DNA of 64,000 bases from assembly GCA_963402885.1 (NCBI GenBank), contig OY727093.1, positions 23,063,409 through 23,127,408 on the forward strand, in the 5' to 3' direction. The notes beneath the pieces are model-generated. The model saw only the letters and a program-made list of their open reading frames with translations, searched no databases and was not told the origin of the DNA. The stretch's first letter is position 1; the number at the start of each line of letters is the position of its first letter. The DNA is from Antedon bifida (Eukaryota > Echinodermata > Crinoidea > Comatulida > Antedonidae). Below are positions 1 to 13,300 of the stretch, in pieces. Position numbers and translations under genes: made by a program.

Positions 1-2715
1 ATAAAAGATTGTATAACTATATATAATATTTTACAGGTTTTCTAGAGTAGCAGTATGAAAAAGGGATGTTATTTTTTTATGTTCTTATGTGTTACATTAA
101 CACATTTATTAATTTGTGTTTACTGTTATCAAACATTGTTTTTGCTCAGGTATCGTTAAAGCAAAAGAATGAAAAAAGAAAGAAAAAATTTAATCCAAAA
201 ACATGCATGTTTAGATTTTGTTTATATTTCAATCATTATAGACTTGGTGTCTAGCCCATATTTTGCGCTGTGTGTATATAGATTTTATGAATATCTATCT
301 GTTACCTTTACACAGCTTACACAGTCAGATTTGAAAAAATCACTACTTTGTTATATAATGATATATACATTTTTTTCATTTGAAATTGTCTAAATTAGTC
401 ATGTCAAAAACAATTTATCTATCAATCTAACTATATTTACAAATTCTACTTTTATACAATCTGTTCTGAAATATTTTGATGGTAAATATAGAATTAGTTG
501 AACTGGGTGACTAAATAACAAGTCAACTTTATTTCTTGGTTTGTATACTTTTTTGTTTGTGTTGATATAAAATACTTTGACAAGATATAAATATATATAT
601 ATATAAATAAGGTATATCTATATTACTTGTTTACCATTAGACATAATTAGGTTCATTCATTCTGTTTGCTAATGAAAACATTTAGCTTTGATAAATAAAG
701 CGTTCCTAATATGACGAGCCGTAATACTTGTAAATATTGCTTCAATGCGGCGTGTCTAGTAAGAAGTTACAGACACAGATTGTTCTTCTACTATCAATGA
801 AATGGCTTGTTTGCTATATGTAGCATAAATATTGTGGGTACAGGCAAGATTATATGTAACTAAAATAGACATTGTTTATAATAAATAGTCATTGCTTGTC
901 TGATAATTCCTTTAAAAATTGAAAGAAAAAAAATAATTGATGTTAAGATAAATGAATACAGATGAGGTGAAATTAACTCTGTATGATGTTTTGCTTCGTT
1001 TTTAAAAATATGACATTGCACGTTGAATAGAGAGATTCATTTGATCATGCATCTTTTATTTCGCTCCTCCTTGGTGACAAATTGTTGATTGTACATAGGT
1101 GACATTTTTTTGTAGGTTGTTCAGTTGGTTTGTTATCTTTGTAGTGAGTAGAAAGCTAAGATACATACAAACACACAATTTATCTAATGTACTAAATGGA
1201 TATTGCTTGTATTTATTTGGTACGGTTTCCATAAACAACCATCTCTCTACAACAAGCAACTGTGAGACAGTTAAAGGTGATGATTATTTCAAATAAATGT
1301 CCCACATATGTGAACAAGTTTAACTACACTTTTTGTAACATGTTTTGGGTTTATTGTTTGTGTATGTAGATAGATATTGATCAAAGAAGAAAAAACCTGT
1401 TGCGTCGAAAGGAGGCAGACAATACTAAGGATATACAGTCGGCGACAACCAGACTAATGCTTAGACCACTGGGGCAAAAATAAATTGCAAAAACGGTCTT
1501 TCTATGCTGTGTACAGATTACAAACGTGTGCGCGCGCGTGTGTAACACAAAAAAATAGAGAATTTCGAAATGCTCAAAATGACCTGAAACGTGCATAAAG
1601 TTGATTTTTTTGCATTTTACTCGTGTGCACATAATTTTGTGTGCTACAGGTCATTTTTACTTCTACCCTTTTGCGGATAACCAACAATGCCAATACCTAG
1701 CCTTTATATAACTCCCTCCATATTTTTTTGTATTTTCTAATATATTATAGCGCCCTCTATAGTTTGAACAAATACAGAGAGAGATAGCGGCCGGGGGGCC
1801 GGGGAGAGAGAGAGTCGAGTAAACGCAAAATATATTCTTTTTGGTAAACAGCCGGCCACAGATTGCGTTAATTTAATCGGCATTATCGTCTCAAAAGTTA
1901 TCTTTGTATGCCAAATACTGCAAAGTAAGTGTGTGTTTGTATGCAGCATTAGTAGACATCATACTAGCTAGGCCTGGTTTATTAGGCTATACAGTCAGTA
2001 GGCCCTATCTAGTAGGCTAGGCCTAGCCCAGTTAAGTTATGATCATGCTTGGCTTTCTTGAGGCATATAGGATGTAACCGGTCCCGATGTAACGGATAGC
2101 TAGTCAAGTCGCCCCATCGCAAAGTCGCCCTATGCCAAAGTCGCCACAACGCAAAGTCGCACTACAAGGCACCAGCTCAAGAAGGGAAAACCCCGCCGGA
2201 GTCACTCCGATTGTTACGATGATATCGGTCACGTTTAGTTTTGGTCGCGATAAACTGATGTTAGGATCTAGGTTAGCCTAGCTAGGCCGCTCTAATTCAC
2301 TCTAGGTAGGGGTGTGTCGAAAGCGAAGACTTCGAAAGCGACCAAAAAGACCTTGTTTGAAAGCGAAGGCCCTACGAAATGGTAGTGTACACAAAATCCG
2401 ACCAAAATCATACAAAATTGTTGATAACACATTGAATTTACAGATTCTAAAAAAAGATTTTGATTTTAATCGTTATGCTATCAAAAAACATGACTTCATC
2501 TAATTCTAGGCCTAGGCTATAAGCAATGGAGTTTAATTATGTGATATGGATTTACAAACAAACACATCGCGCTATTTGCAAGGTGACGGACACACAAGAA
2601 GGACAACCCACATAGCATTGAATTGAATGCAATATTAATTAATGTCACTTGTTCCGATAACTTTGTAGCACACGTCGCCTACAATTTAGGCCATAGCCAA
2701 TTGTTTATAAGTATA
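1..2715. other. Non-coding 5' flank of the aminotransferase gene
   Basis: I see no convincing gene in this A+T-rich stretch. It holds a short GT/GC alternating tract near 1520-1545, a G/C- and GA-rich patch near 1776-1815, and a cluster of taggcct words near 1960-2040. The first coding exon of the aminotransferase begins after a splice acceptor at 4330-4331, so at least one untranslated exon should lie upstream. Donor-like sites such as the one near 2306 are possible, but I cannot choose among them. Confidence 0.5.
2099..2170. repeat. Short tandem repeat, about 16 bp unit, four degenerate copies
   Basis: Four consecutive degenerate copies of a unit centred on caaagtcgcc are visible. No inverted partner was found in the next few hundred bases. 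It resembles in style, not in sequence, the short-unit arrays in the element at 62957-63558. Confidence 0.6.
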
Positions 2716-2720
2716 GAAAC

Positions 2721-4270
2721 ATCCTGCCGCAACGTATCGTATTGACACGTGCAACAAAAGAAAATACTCTTCTATCTATTTTGCATCCCCTCTTACGATT
2801 AAGAATCATTATGCATGACGAACGTAAAGCAGAAACAGTGTTGAACACGTCTACTGCACCGTGCTTCCGTCGTCAGTTCCCACTTGTAATGACACGCAAG
2901 TTAGTTCTTAAGGCGCACTTTGCGTCGATCTAGAAACTAATTCTAGCTCTTAAAATATTTCCCGGGCCAAATTTGACAGAATATATTCAAATTATGATTT
3001 GACAAAGAGCTAAAAAGAATGAACGATAGGCATCAGCGTTCTGCAAATTTTTTTTATAAATCGATCGTTTCCTGTGACATATCATCTGTTTCACAGCTTC
3101 CATAATTCCGAATAACATTTATTCATGCCATTATATCAACGTTCAAAAAGACAAAAGCCATTCAAAACAAATATTGAAATACAAAATATTCGCTCTAAAA
3201 TTACAAGTTGCCGATTTTGTTACGGTTGCAATGTGATTAGTAACGATGGTGTGTTGACGTTTAATTTATTTTTCAAGATTAAAACAGGTGTTTATTCATA
3301 TCGGTATTATGTTTACCAACACTGTCAAAAGACATGTTTAATGAAGTTCCAATTCCGCCAACCACAATTGTCCTCATCAAAGTAAGAAAAAAGAAACTGA
3401 CTTTTGTTTTCAAGCATTGGTTGGCCGTGGTGAATTCAAAAAGAGATACTCTATAAATCTTTATTAAGTGATGGTGATTTTTTATCGGGCTTAACGACTC
3501 TAACCCCCAACCTTCTATCTCACAGGCTTGTGGATGAGACGACTATTCAACAGTCTGCCGATTTTCAAAAAGTTGCCGACGTCCCGTTTCTAAATGTTTG
3601 CATATCCCTGCCATGAGTCTCCATTAACAAAAGAAAATAAAAAATAGTAAAAATTGAAGAAACAGGTTACCGGTTGTGTAATGACCATTTAAATATATAA
3701 TTGACATTACACAAACAAATTACAGAATTATAATTAAATTAACAGGTTAACGATCCAGCAAAATGTTCAGAATACGGTGATGCCTATCGTTCGTTCTACA
3801 GTATTAGCCTTTTGTAAATCATAATTTGAATACAGTAATATTCTTGATTTTGACAATAAAAAGATATAAAACTAGAGGGTACTCCGAGAGTACAAACCTC
3901 CGCCTACTGTAAAATTCCCCTACATAAAATGTCTCCGGAAAATAAATATATTTTTTTTGCATTTTTTTTATTAGTTCTAAGTGTAAATAGGCTAAATGCA
4001 CACTACAAAGTTGTGGATGAGAGTTTGGTGTAATGGTTATGTATCCAGCCTCTCACAGTTGAGATCGCTGGTTCAAGTTCCACTGAGTTTTTGTTTTTTT
4101 TATTATTTTTTTTTTCTTTTTTTTTTTGTGGACCTTGATCTTTGACCCTGACCCTTCAAAATTTAACCACAATTATATAATGAGTCATTGATCATTGTGA
4201 GAGGGGATGCAAATTAGATAGAAGAGTATTTTCTTATGTTGCGCGTCAATACGATACGTTGCGGCAGGAT
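2721..4270. mobile_element. Non-autonomous inverted-repeat (fold-back type) element
   Basis: The outer arms at about 2721-2796 and 4199-4270 are near-perfect reverse complements starting atcctgccgcaacgtatcg. A second pair of inverted segments lies further in, at about 2977-3046 and 3766-3836, sharing gaacgataggcatcag and attcaaattatgattt. The sequence between the outer and inner pairs differs on the two sides, and a tRNA-like SINE sits in the right-hand part. No transposase frame is seen and I could not find a target duplication, so the family is unassigned. The small open frames inside (for example 3125-3385) look like nothing recognisable. Confidence 0.7.
4020..4136 (+). mobile_element. tRNA-derived SINE, degenerate head
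   Basis: A polymerase III box A-like stretch (tggtgtaatgg, near 4026) and a box B-like stretch (ggttcaagttcc, near 4070) are spaced as in a tRNA gene, with ctctcac where an anticodon loop would be. The anticodon and T stems pair poorly, so this is not a working tRNA gene. Long T-rich runs follow. It sits inside the right half of the inverted-repeat element. Confidence 0.55.
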
Positions 4271-4331
4271 TTTTTTGTTTAGTGGTTCATGCGTTGGTTA
4301 ATGAAATATTTATTTTCCTTTTTTCCTCTAG

Positions 4332-7300
4332 GCCATCCCAAATACAATTAGTAATGTGACATTTCAATATAATATTAATCAGTTTGTTAATTTAGAGATG
4401 GATTCATCACAAACAGGCGAACAGTGGCAGAACTTATTGCTACCACACCTAGCTGAGTACTCTCCTGCAACAAATCTTTCTCAAAATGAAGTCATCCGAA
4501 AACTGATTGCTGAGGGGCAGACTATTTACCATTTTGGTTTTGGTCAGTCTCCTTTTCCTGTGATGAAATCAGCTCAGAAAGCACTTGCAGAGCATACTGG
4601 AGAGAATGCATATTTACCTGTTGCAGGTATTCTAAGGAATATTTTACATAATTTAGTATAAAAATGTTAAAGTAAAAAATATTGGCTAGCTAGAAGAACC
4701 CAGGCTAGGCCTACAGTACCTCCCACCATGGAGAAATAACAACGTTAGTCCTCTAATGGTACGTAACATGATTTTGCCAAATAAAAAAAGAATAGTTTCA
4801 AACGTATCTGTGTACATGTTATAGAGACGTTATATTATGGGCACATCACATTTTTGTCACATATAGTTTGATAGTGTAGACAGAGCGGAATTTGGAGGCC
4901 TATCATGTTTTGCCTATCTCACCAACATGAAACACTTTGTACTCTGCTATTTTGATGGCTATGGTTGTAGTTAATAAATAGGAGAAATAACATAAAACAA
5001 TCTGATAAATAGTAGACAAGTACAGTATTAAGTTTTTTGTTGTTATTTTATTATTGTGTATTTACCATGTTGACATAAATTTAACTAAGGATTGGGATTC
5101 CATTTACAATACAGTTTTTTTTATGAACTGTTGAACACTTTATACACTTATAGGCAGTGGACCAGACAAAATAAAAAACTTAAAGATTAGGCTAAATTGT
5201 ATGAATTGAACTATATAAATAAGCTGCATTCAAGCATGAAGTACATTGTTATCAGCTAAATAATCTGATATTCATTGGTATAAATGTTATAATGTCATTG
5301 ATAATAACAAGTACATCATTTTCCTTTACTTGAAATTCTCATGCTATAATTATTATGTTGATATAAAGTTTGCGGTACACCATGTATATTAGTGCTGAAA
5401 AGAACTGTTGAGTTTCTCAACAACAGTTCTTTTGAAAAAATATGCAACCAATCAGAATACAATCACTCGCTCGAGTATATTTGCTTATTACTGTATTGCT
5501 GCCACATGTCGCTCTGCATTTTGCCAGTCGCTCACATCCTGAGCGTTTAATTTATTTTTGTGTTGTTACTTTCTATCTACTTCTTATAAAGTTGTCTTGA
5601 AATTTCCTAGGTATAGCAGAGCTGTGTGCAAGCATCTGTGAATTCCATGCCAAGGAGGACAAACTAAGTCATTTTCATGCTGATGACGTCATTGTGGGAC
5701 CTGGATCTAAAGAGCTTATTTTCTTGCTAATGTTGATTTTTAATGGAGGTAGGATAGGACATTAAGAACGTACATTTTCTGTGTTCAGACAATTAGGATT
5801 TATCTAATGAAACACAATCATGGTCTGGTAGTATACAGAATATAGAGAGAATTCAGCCAACTTTCTTGTACATTCCTCTTTTTAATGATAATTGATATTT
5901 AGTGATATTATCTGATATATAATATATTTTGTTTGTTTTACATAGCAAAGTTAATATACAACTTTGGTTATCCTATAAATGAATTACACACAAGGACACT
6001 TATAATCCACAAACATTACTACTCCTGAGCGCAACTCGGAGGTTATGTGTCAAGAGTTTTAGCTGCAAATGAGCCCCCAATTTGTATATAGTGTTATTAT
6101 TATTTTATATAATAATATATTATATTTACAGATGTGATACTGCTATCACCAACTTGGACAACCTATAAACCTCAAATGTTATTGGCTCAGAAATCGACAC
6201 ATGTTATTTCTACAAGCTTTGAGAGCAACTGGAAATTAACTCCAGAGGCATTTCTACAGGTACTAGGTTATTCAGGTTAAATAATAGTCATAAAAAGACA
6301 TACACGTGACATCACACGTCATATACTTAACCTGGAATTACCACCTAAGCAAACACAGCAATGTCACATGTTTTTCCACTTCAGTTTTTAGGGCATATAG
6401 TTATCTAGCTGGCTGAGTAATAAAAGGAGACTGTAGTAAAAATATCCCCCAAACAAGTCGCTAAAAATGGTGAAATTAAGATTCAAGATTAAAAAAATTG
6501 TATTAGTCAACTTTAAAATGGCATAATTAAGACAATAAAACAACAAAGAAAAATACATCAAATTGCAAATGGCAATGTTAAAATACTATTTGTATGTTAA
6601 AAAACTATTAAAAATGCAAATTGCAAAAATGCCATGGGATCTGTAAAATACTGTTAAAACGATTGCAATTTAAAATAAAAATTACAACAAAGACTAAAGA
6701 GTTATCGTCAAACGTTAGAATTGTACATATTAATGCTATTTACAACAAAGAACTTCATAGTTCTACATAGGTTGACTTTTAGGGGTCGTATTGTAATACC
6801 AGATCTATTAAAATTGTAACAATAGGATATTTCATAATATTTTCAACTTTCCTTAAGATACACTTCTCGTAAATCAGTGAACATGGTGTTAGACCTGCTT
6901 TAATGATAGACGTTGTGCAATTTTAAGTGCTAACCTTCCTATCGTTCACATACAGGAGGAGCAGTGCTGGCTGATTCATTGTGTGAATACCATATAAAAA
7001 AGCCAGCTTGATTCAATGTTTGAGTACCCAATAAAAAGTCCTGAGTGATTTAATGTTTGTATACCCAATATAAAGGCATGGTCCGATTTAAAGCAAACAA
7101 GATTTGAGGTTACACAGTAAATATGAATTGCACATTACTTATCGTAGAATAAATATTTATTTAGCAAAACATGTAATTCATAATCAAATTTTCCTTTTGC
7201 AGACTATTAAAGAAAACCAACTGGAAGACAAGAATAAATTACTTATCCTGTGTAACCCAGATAATCCAAGTTAGTATTCTTACTGAGAACAACAATTAAA

Positions 7301-10300
7301 AACCATGTCACACAGGTGACTTATTTCATACTCAAATTGTTACCAGTTGTACCTTATGAACCATTACAAATGTAACTACTATAGAATTATTCAGAATGAA
7401 ATTTAATATAACCTACCCACCAGCATGTACTTTCAATTAGAGATGTACATTATTGAAACTTTTATCAAAACCTTGTCTAAATTTTGGTTTTGTCTATTTT
7501 GCACTCAAGTGGTTAAATTGTTAGCATTTGCATATCAGTGCCACAACCAAGCATTCTTTGCGAGTTGAAGTATTAACATGAAATTTAGTTCCAAATAAGA
7601 TCTTCAGAGATTCTAGTTTGTTCCAGTTTATAAGTTTAAAACTGAAACATGTTAAATAATAAAATAATTAAATAAAATATTCAGTAATGTATTAGTAAGA
7701 TACTTGTTCTCTTTATGATATATACAACCAACAAGCAAGTTTTGATGATTGAAAAGTAAATTAATTACAAGACTGAGATGGCAAAAATACAATAAAAAAT
7801 ATTAGATTTAATTAATTTTAGTTTTATTTATTCGCAGCTGGAACAAGTTATACAGAACAAGAATTGGAGTCTCTCAGGTAATGTTTTTATTGTAAATGAA
7901 AGCTTTTAGAGTGCAAAGTACCGACACTTAATTAACTTGGTGTTTATTCCTCAGATTTGCATACTCTGTATTACCTACATAATAAGACATGAACAACAAA
8001 TAATAATAATAATAATAATATCTTTAAAACCACCACTGTTGGTCCTAGTTTGTATTCTCAACAACAACTTATTGTTTTTATAATAAACAGCAAGGTGTTC
8101 CGAGATCACAATATGATTGTTCTTAGTGATGAAATTTATGCTAAGCTGAGATTTGATGGTGGGCATGTCAGTATTGCCAAGTATTATCCAGAAGGTACGA
8201 TACTCAGCAGTGGAATCTCAAAATGGGCCAGTGCTGGTGGATGGCGAGTAAGTGAACAAATACCATTTGCTATTGATTCTGAAACACATACAGAGAGTGA
8301 TGGTGTAATGATAAGGCAATCAGACTAGCATGTGATAGGCATGGGTTCCAGCCTGTCTGTGCCATATTGATTGTAAGATACTTTACTCTGAATGCTTTCG
8401 TCCTGGTGGATAGGACTTAAAGTTGTGGGTCCTGTGTACATAAAGAAATTAGTATACTAATCGAAAAGAGCAGGGGATCGTCTCCCTATATTCTAATCTG
8501 GGTAGGCGCTGCACTGCTGGCTGTTATGGGTCTGCAGAGGGCATCATCCAAATTTATTTTACCTTTACTTACAGTACTAATGTGAATACTTAATAATTTA
8601 ATCACAATTTGGGGACATCATAGGTGCCCAACATACACACATTTCGGAGTTGTTTTATATGAGGATTGTTTTTTAGTAGAATTAAATCAATAATGTACAG
8701 ATGACATGCAAGGAAACAAATCTACTAGTTACGTTTATAAGTTGAATGACCAATTTTTCTTCTAGCTTGGATATAATATTTACCCTAAGAAGTTATCTGC
8801 CCTGAAGATAGCTGTCAAGAGTGCTGGTAGCCACACCTATTCCTGTGCGTCGGGACCAATCCAATATGCCTCTTTGATGGTAAGAATTAGTAATCCTCAT
8901 CTACCACCAACTCTTAATTTTATTGTACTTTTTAATTTACCACTTGCTGAAATTGGTTTGACAGGTTATGTCTTTCATATGATACACAACCTTACTTTCA
9001 TTACTATAACAGAGGAGATACATTTCCGTTAAATTGTAAAAGATTGGAACTTGAATTAAAGCTTTTGAACGTATTCATGATGTATATAATAGGTTTGTGG
9101 TCTAAAGAGGTTTGTAGTCTAAAACGCCATTCCGCAACCAGTGTTTGGGTCGCGAAAAAAAAATTGATGGGTCGCAAAAATTGTTTCCGATACTGAAACA
9201 TTTTGTCAATTATACACTGATCTATATGTGAAATGTTCTCAGTTTTGTAGAATCTACAACACTGATTACATTTCACATCTACAGTTTTCCCTATGTTGAC
9301 GCACGGCGAGTACCGTAGCGTACACACAATAGGGACTTTACGAAACACGACGAGAGTACCATTTCCAGACATCTAGGGGTGTCATTTAACAAAATTTGTG
9401 TTGCCACAGGGGGGGCTGTAAGCTTAAATACACAATGTTGGGTTGCGAGAATTCCCAAAATAGGATCATGGGGTCACGGTCAAAAAAGTTTGCGGAACGC
9501 TGGTCTAAAAGACCTTATGAAATAAGTCGGTAACCCATTTTTGTATGTTCATAATATGTCCCAAATTTGATGTAACTATTCCATTTACAACTATTATAAT
9601 TTAGGCCTGAAATCGTATGTAAAGACTAATAATAATAATAGATTTATATATATGCAATATGTGGACAAAGTGTTACACTTTTCATCTCCCCTGGGGATAT
9701 AAAGGTGCTCATTTTTATATGACGGGGACTGTCTGAAGTGAAACTAGTACACCAGAGATCTCCTACAAAAAATGTTCCACTTTTTTATAAAGCATACAGT
9801 TTATATATCTCGGCTATCCTAGCTACCACCAGAAACATATAGAGCGAGTCAAGCTCGAATCAGTGCCGATGAAGTGGCTATGATGCCCTACCTTTAAACC
9901 ACTCATTGACTTGCTCTATTGTAAATGTTTCCACTTTCATAACATAATAAATTTTTCTATTTTAGATGTTCAATTTTGATGAAGAAAGTCAAAATTATGT
10001 GTTTCACTGTCGTCGGATTCTTTCTGCAGTTGCTGAATATTGTTACAGGTAACATATCTCCATTTATATAAAACATAAAATACAATCACGCTCATTTTCA
10101 TAACTTAGCCCAGTGTTATTGGAGGTGGTTTGCTGCAACCCCATGTAGAGCATTTGGTTAGGCGGGACCCCAGGTGGAGGAGGTGGTGTGGTAAGATCTA
10201 AGTGGTGGAGGAGGTGGTGTGGTGTCACAATGAGAATCACAGATGAACAATTTGGATCGAAGGTCTAATGTCTGTCATATGCAACAAAAGGAGTCTTTTC

Positions 10301-13300
10301 AACCATAGATGAAGTGCAAAATCAGCTTTTATTCCTTCTAAGAAATATGACAATCTTTCTAAAAGCACAAACACAAAACAATACAAACACAAAAATGCTT
10401 AACTTAAAGCAAGTGGGTGACCCCCAAGTGGTCACTGTATCTAACCTTATGAACAATAACTTAGGTGTGACCGTCTCCAATACCCAGGGCACCTGTAGTA
10501 GTGTTATTGTTAATAAAACAATTTTATAACTCCGAATAATATGTTATGATGTAACTCGTCTCTTGTATTACTCTTAACAATAATTTTAATTATCCCCACA
10601 ATGGGCCCACAGAGCAAGCAATAGCTTCAGTGTGGTACTTTACAATATAATTTGAGAGTTGAGAGATATTATTTGAGATAAGAGTTCCATACACGTTCAG
10701 CTGTGAGCCTTGTCGGGAGTTTCAATCCACGATACTACGCAGTCCGTCGGTTTGTAACTGAACTACAATAATACGAGCATTATGGTTTTACCAATATTTT
10801 AAAAGGCTTATACAGTTAGGTGCGTCCAATGCACACTGCGCCCTACGATAATTAAACTCTAAACACTCACTCCTAGATACCCCGCACAATTGGCTATAAA
10901 AAGTAAGTAAGTAATATCCAAGTGGAGGAGGTGGTGTGGTAATATCCAAGTGGAGGAGGTGGTGTGGTAATATCCAAGTGGAGGAGGTGGTGTGGTAAGA
11001 TCCAAGTGGTGGAGATGGTGTGGTAAGATCCAATTGGAGGAGGTGGTGTGGTAAGATTGAAGTGGAGGAGGGGGTGTGGTAAGATCCAAGTGGTGGAGAT
11101 GGTGTGGTAAGATCCAAGTGGTGGAGATGGTGTGGTAATATCCAAGTGGAGGAGGTGGTGTGGTATTATCCAAGTGGTGGAGGTGGTGTGGTAAAATCCA
11201 AGTGGAGGAGGTGGTGTGGTAAGATCCAAGTGGTGGAGATGGTGTGGTAAGATCCAAGTGGAGGAGGTGGTGTGGTAATATCCAAGTGGTGGAGATGGTG
11301 TGTTAATATCCAAGTGGAGGAGGTGGTGTGGTAATATCCAAGTGGAGGAGGTGGTGTGGTAAGAATAAGATCCAAGTGGAGGAGGTGGTGTGGTAAGATC
11401 CAAGTGGAGGAGGTGGTGTGGTAAGATCCAAGTGGTGAAGGTGGTGTGGTAAGTTCCAAGTGGAGGAGGTGGTGTGATAAGATCCAAGTGGAGGAGATGG
11501 TGTGGTAAGATCCAAGTGGAGGAGATGGTGTGGTAATATCCAAGATGTGGAGATGGTGTGGTAAGATCCAAGTGGTGGAGATGGTGTTGTAAGATCCAAG
11601 TGGAGGAGGTGGTGTGGTAAGATCCAAGTGGAGGAGGTGGTGTGGTAATATCCAAGTGGAGGAGGTGGTGTGGTAATATCCAAGTGGAGGAGGTGGTGTG
11701 GTAATATCCAAGTGGTGGAGGTGGTGCAGTGTTTCAGAAAATGTGTATGTGAGATTCTGTTGTGTACTTAATCACAAGATGACAGATGTGAGATTTGTTC
11801 ATTGCTGTATTATTGTATTTTAGAATTGATTAAATTAGTTACATCATTTGGTTAAACATCACTAAATAATCATATGTCATATACAAAATCTAATTGATTA
11901 TGGAAATTCCATGTTTAAATGTGCGTCCATTCCACAATTATTACTATTATCATTCAGAGAGTTAACAAGTGTCGGGATAAAGGTCAAGAGGTCAACTGGC
12001 GGTTACTACTTGATGCCGGACTTTGAAATCCTACGTCCTTATTTGGAAAGACGTGGAATATTTACCTGTTCGCAAATGTGTGAAGCTCTCTTTCAGGAAG
12101 CTAATGTCGCTGTATGATTGTTACATATTTTGTTTATAATACAGTATCCCCTGTTGTTGTAATCTTGAAGGCTATTTTACTTTACTATTCTGGATAATTT
12201 TTTTATAAAAAATAATGGTGTATGTATTATATATAGCCTATTTCTCTCTTTACACGTAATTCATAAATTAATAAAAACCATAAACAAACATGAATTATAG
12301 TTTCAGAAGGAGGAATGAGGAAAAACAAGATAAAACTTTTCTGATAATAATCATATTTTTACTTCATTTGAATCTTGTATGGTGAATTTTAATATGTTTT
12401 TGACACTCTAACTTTACTAATACTGAATAAATATACTACAAACAGTATTTGGTCATTTTCAAGTTAAACACAAAAAATTAACCAAAAATATAACATTATG
12501 ACAGTACTTAGTGTTTGAGGAAATAAAAAGCTACTAAAATGAAGGACTTATATCAATATTTAATGTACCAATTTGTATTTTTATCAATGTTGTTAAATGT
12601 TTATTCTTATTCTTTTATTGGCAATCACAATCTACATTTCAATTCAGTAAAAAGTAAAAAAGCAAAGGCTGGAGTGATAGACAGACACAACTTTGAACTG
12701 AATCACTATAACAAGTCTATCAACCTTATAATCTTACAATAGACTTATATGTATAATTACTGTTCTCGATACTAACATTTTTGTTAAAATCCATTTCAGG
12801 TGATAAGTGCAGGTCCAGCATTTTTGCGGCCAATTGATGAACTCACTGTGCGATTCTGCTATGTGTCGTTTGACGGTGAATCCGCACTGAAAGCTAGTTC
12901 TCAAATCGATCAAAAAGATCTTCCAGAGGATTTTGTCGTCAGTAATTGTCAAAATATAGTAGATGGTGTTCAGGTCAGTATGAAGTACTTTTGAAGTATC
13001 TTTAAGATCCTTGTTTTAACGTTTAAAGCTCGTCAATCTTATATCATCCAACTTATCCATCAAATATGTTTCCAGCTTAGTTTTCCTTCTTTTATTCAGA
13101 ATTTATTTAATTAACTTTTTTTCATAAATTGATACAGTCTTTACTTTTAATTCACCAAATCTCTGCATGTCCTGGATTTATTTAGGGACTAGGGTTGCGT
13201 GGTCTTCAAACTTGGTGGGTGAGTGCAGGGTGGTATAATATAATGTAATCAGGGTTAACAGCTTAATATCCCATCCAAAGGACAAGGCAATGCTTCTTGC

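Noticed and set aside
4020-4092. Possible tRNA gene (Glu- or Asp-like)
   Set aside because: The A and B boxes are present, but the anticodon and T stems do not pair and no acceptor stem can be formed; a SINE head is the better reading.
9004-9372. 122-codon minus-strand frame
   Set aside because: It spans the left boundary of the hAT-like element and shows no domain; open by chance.
10788-11711. Several overlapping minus-strand frames of up to 253 codons rich in Pro, His and Thr
   Set aside because: They are produced by the 28-bp minisatellite, which lacks stops on that strand. The region is an intron of the plus-strand aminotransferase.
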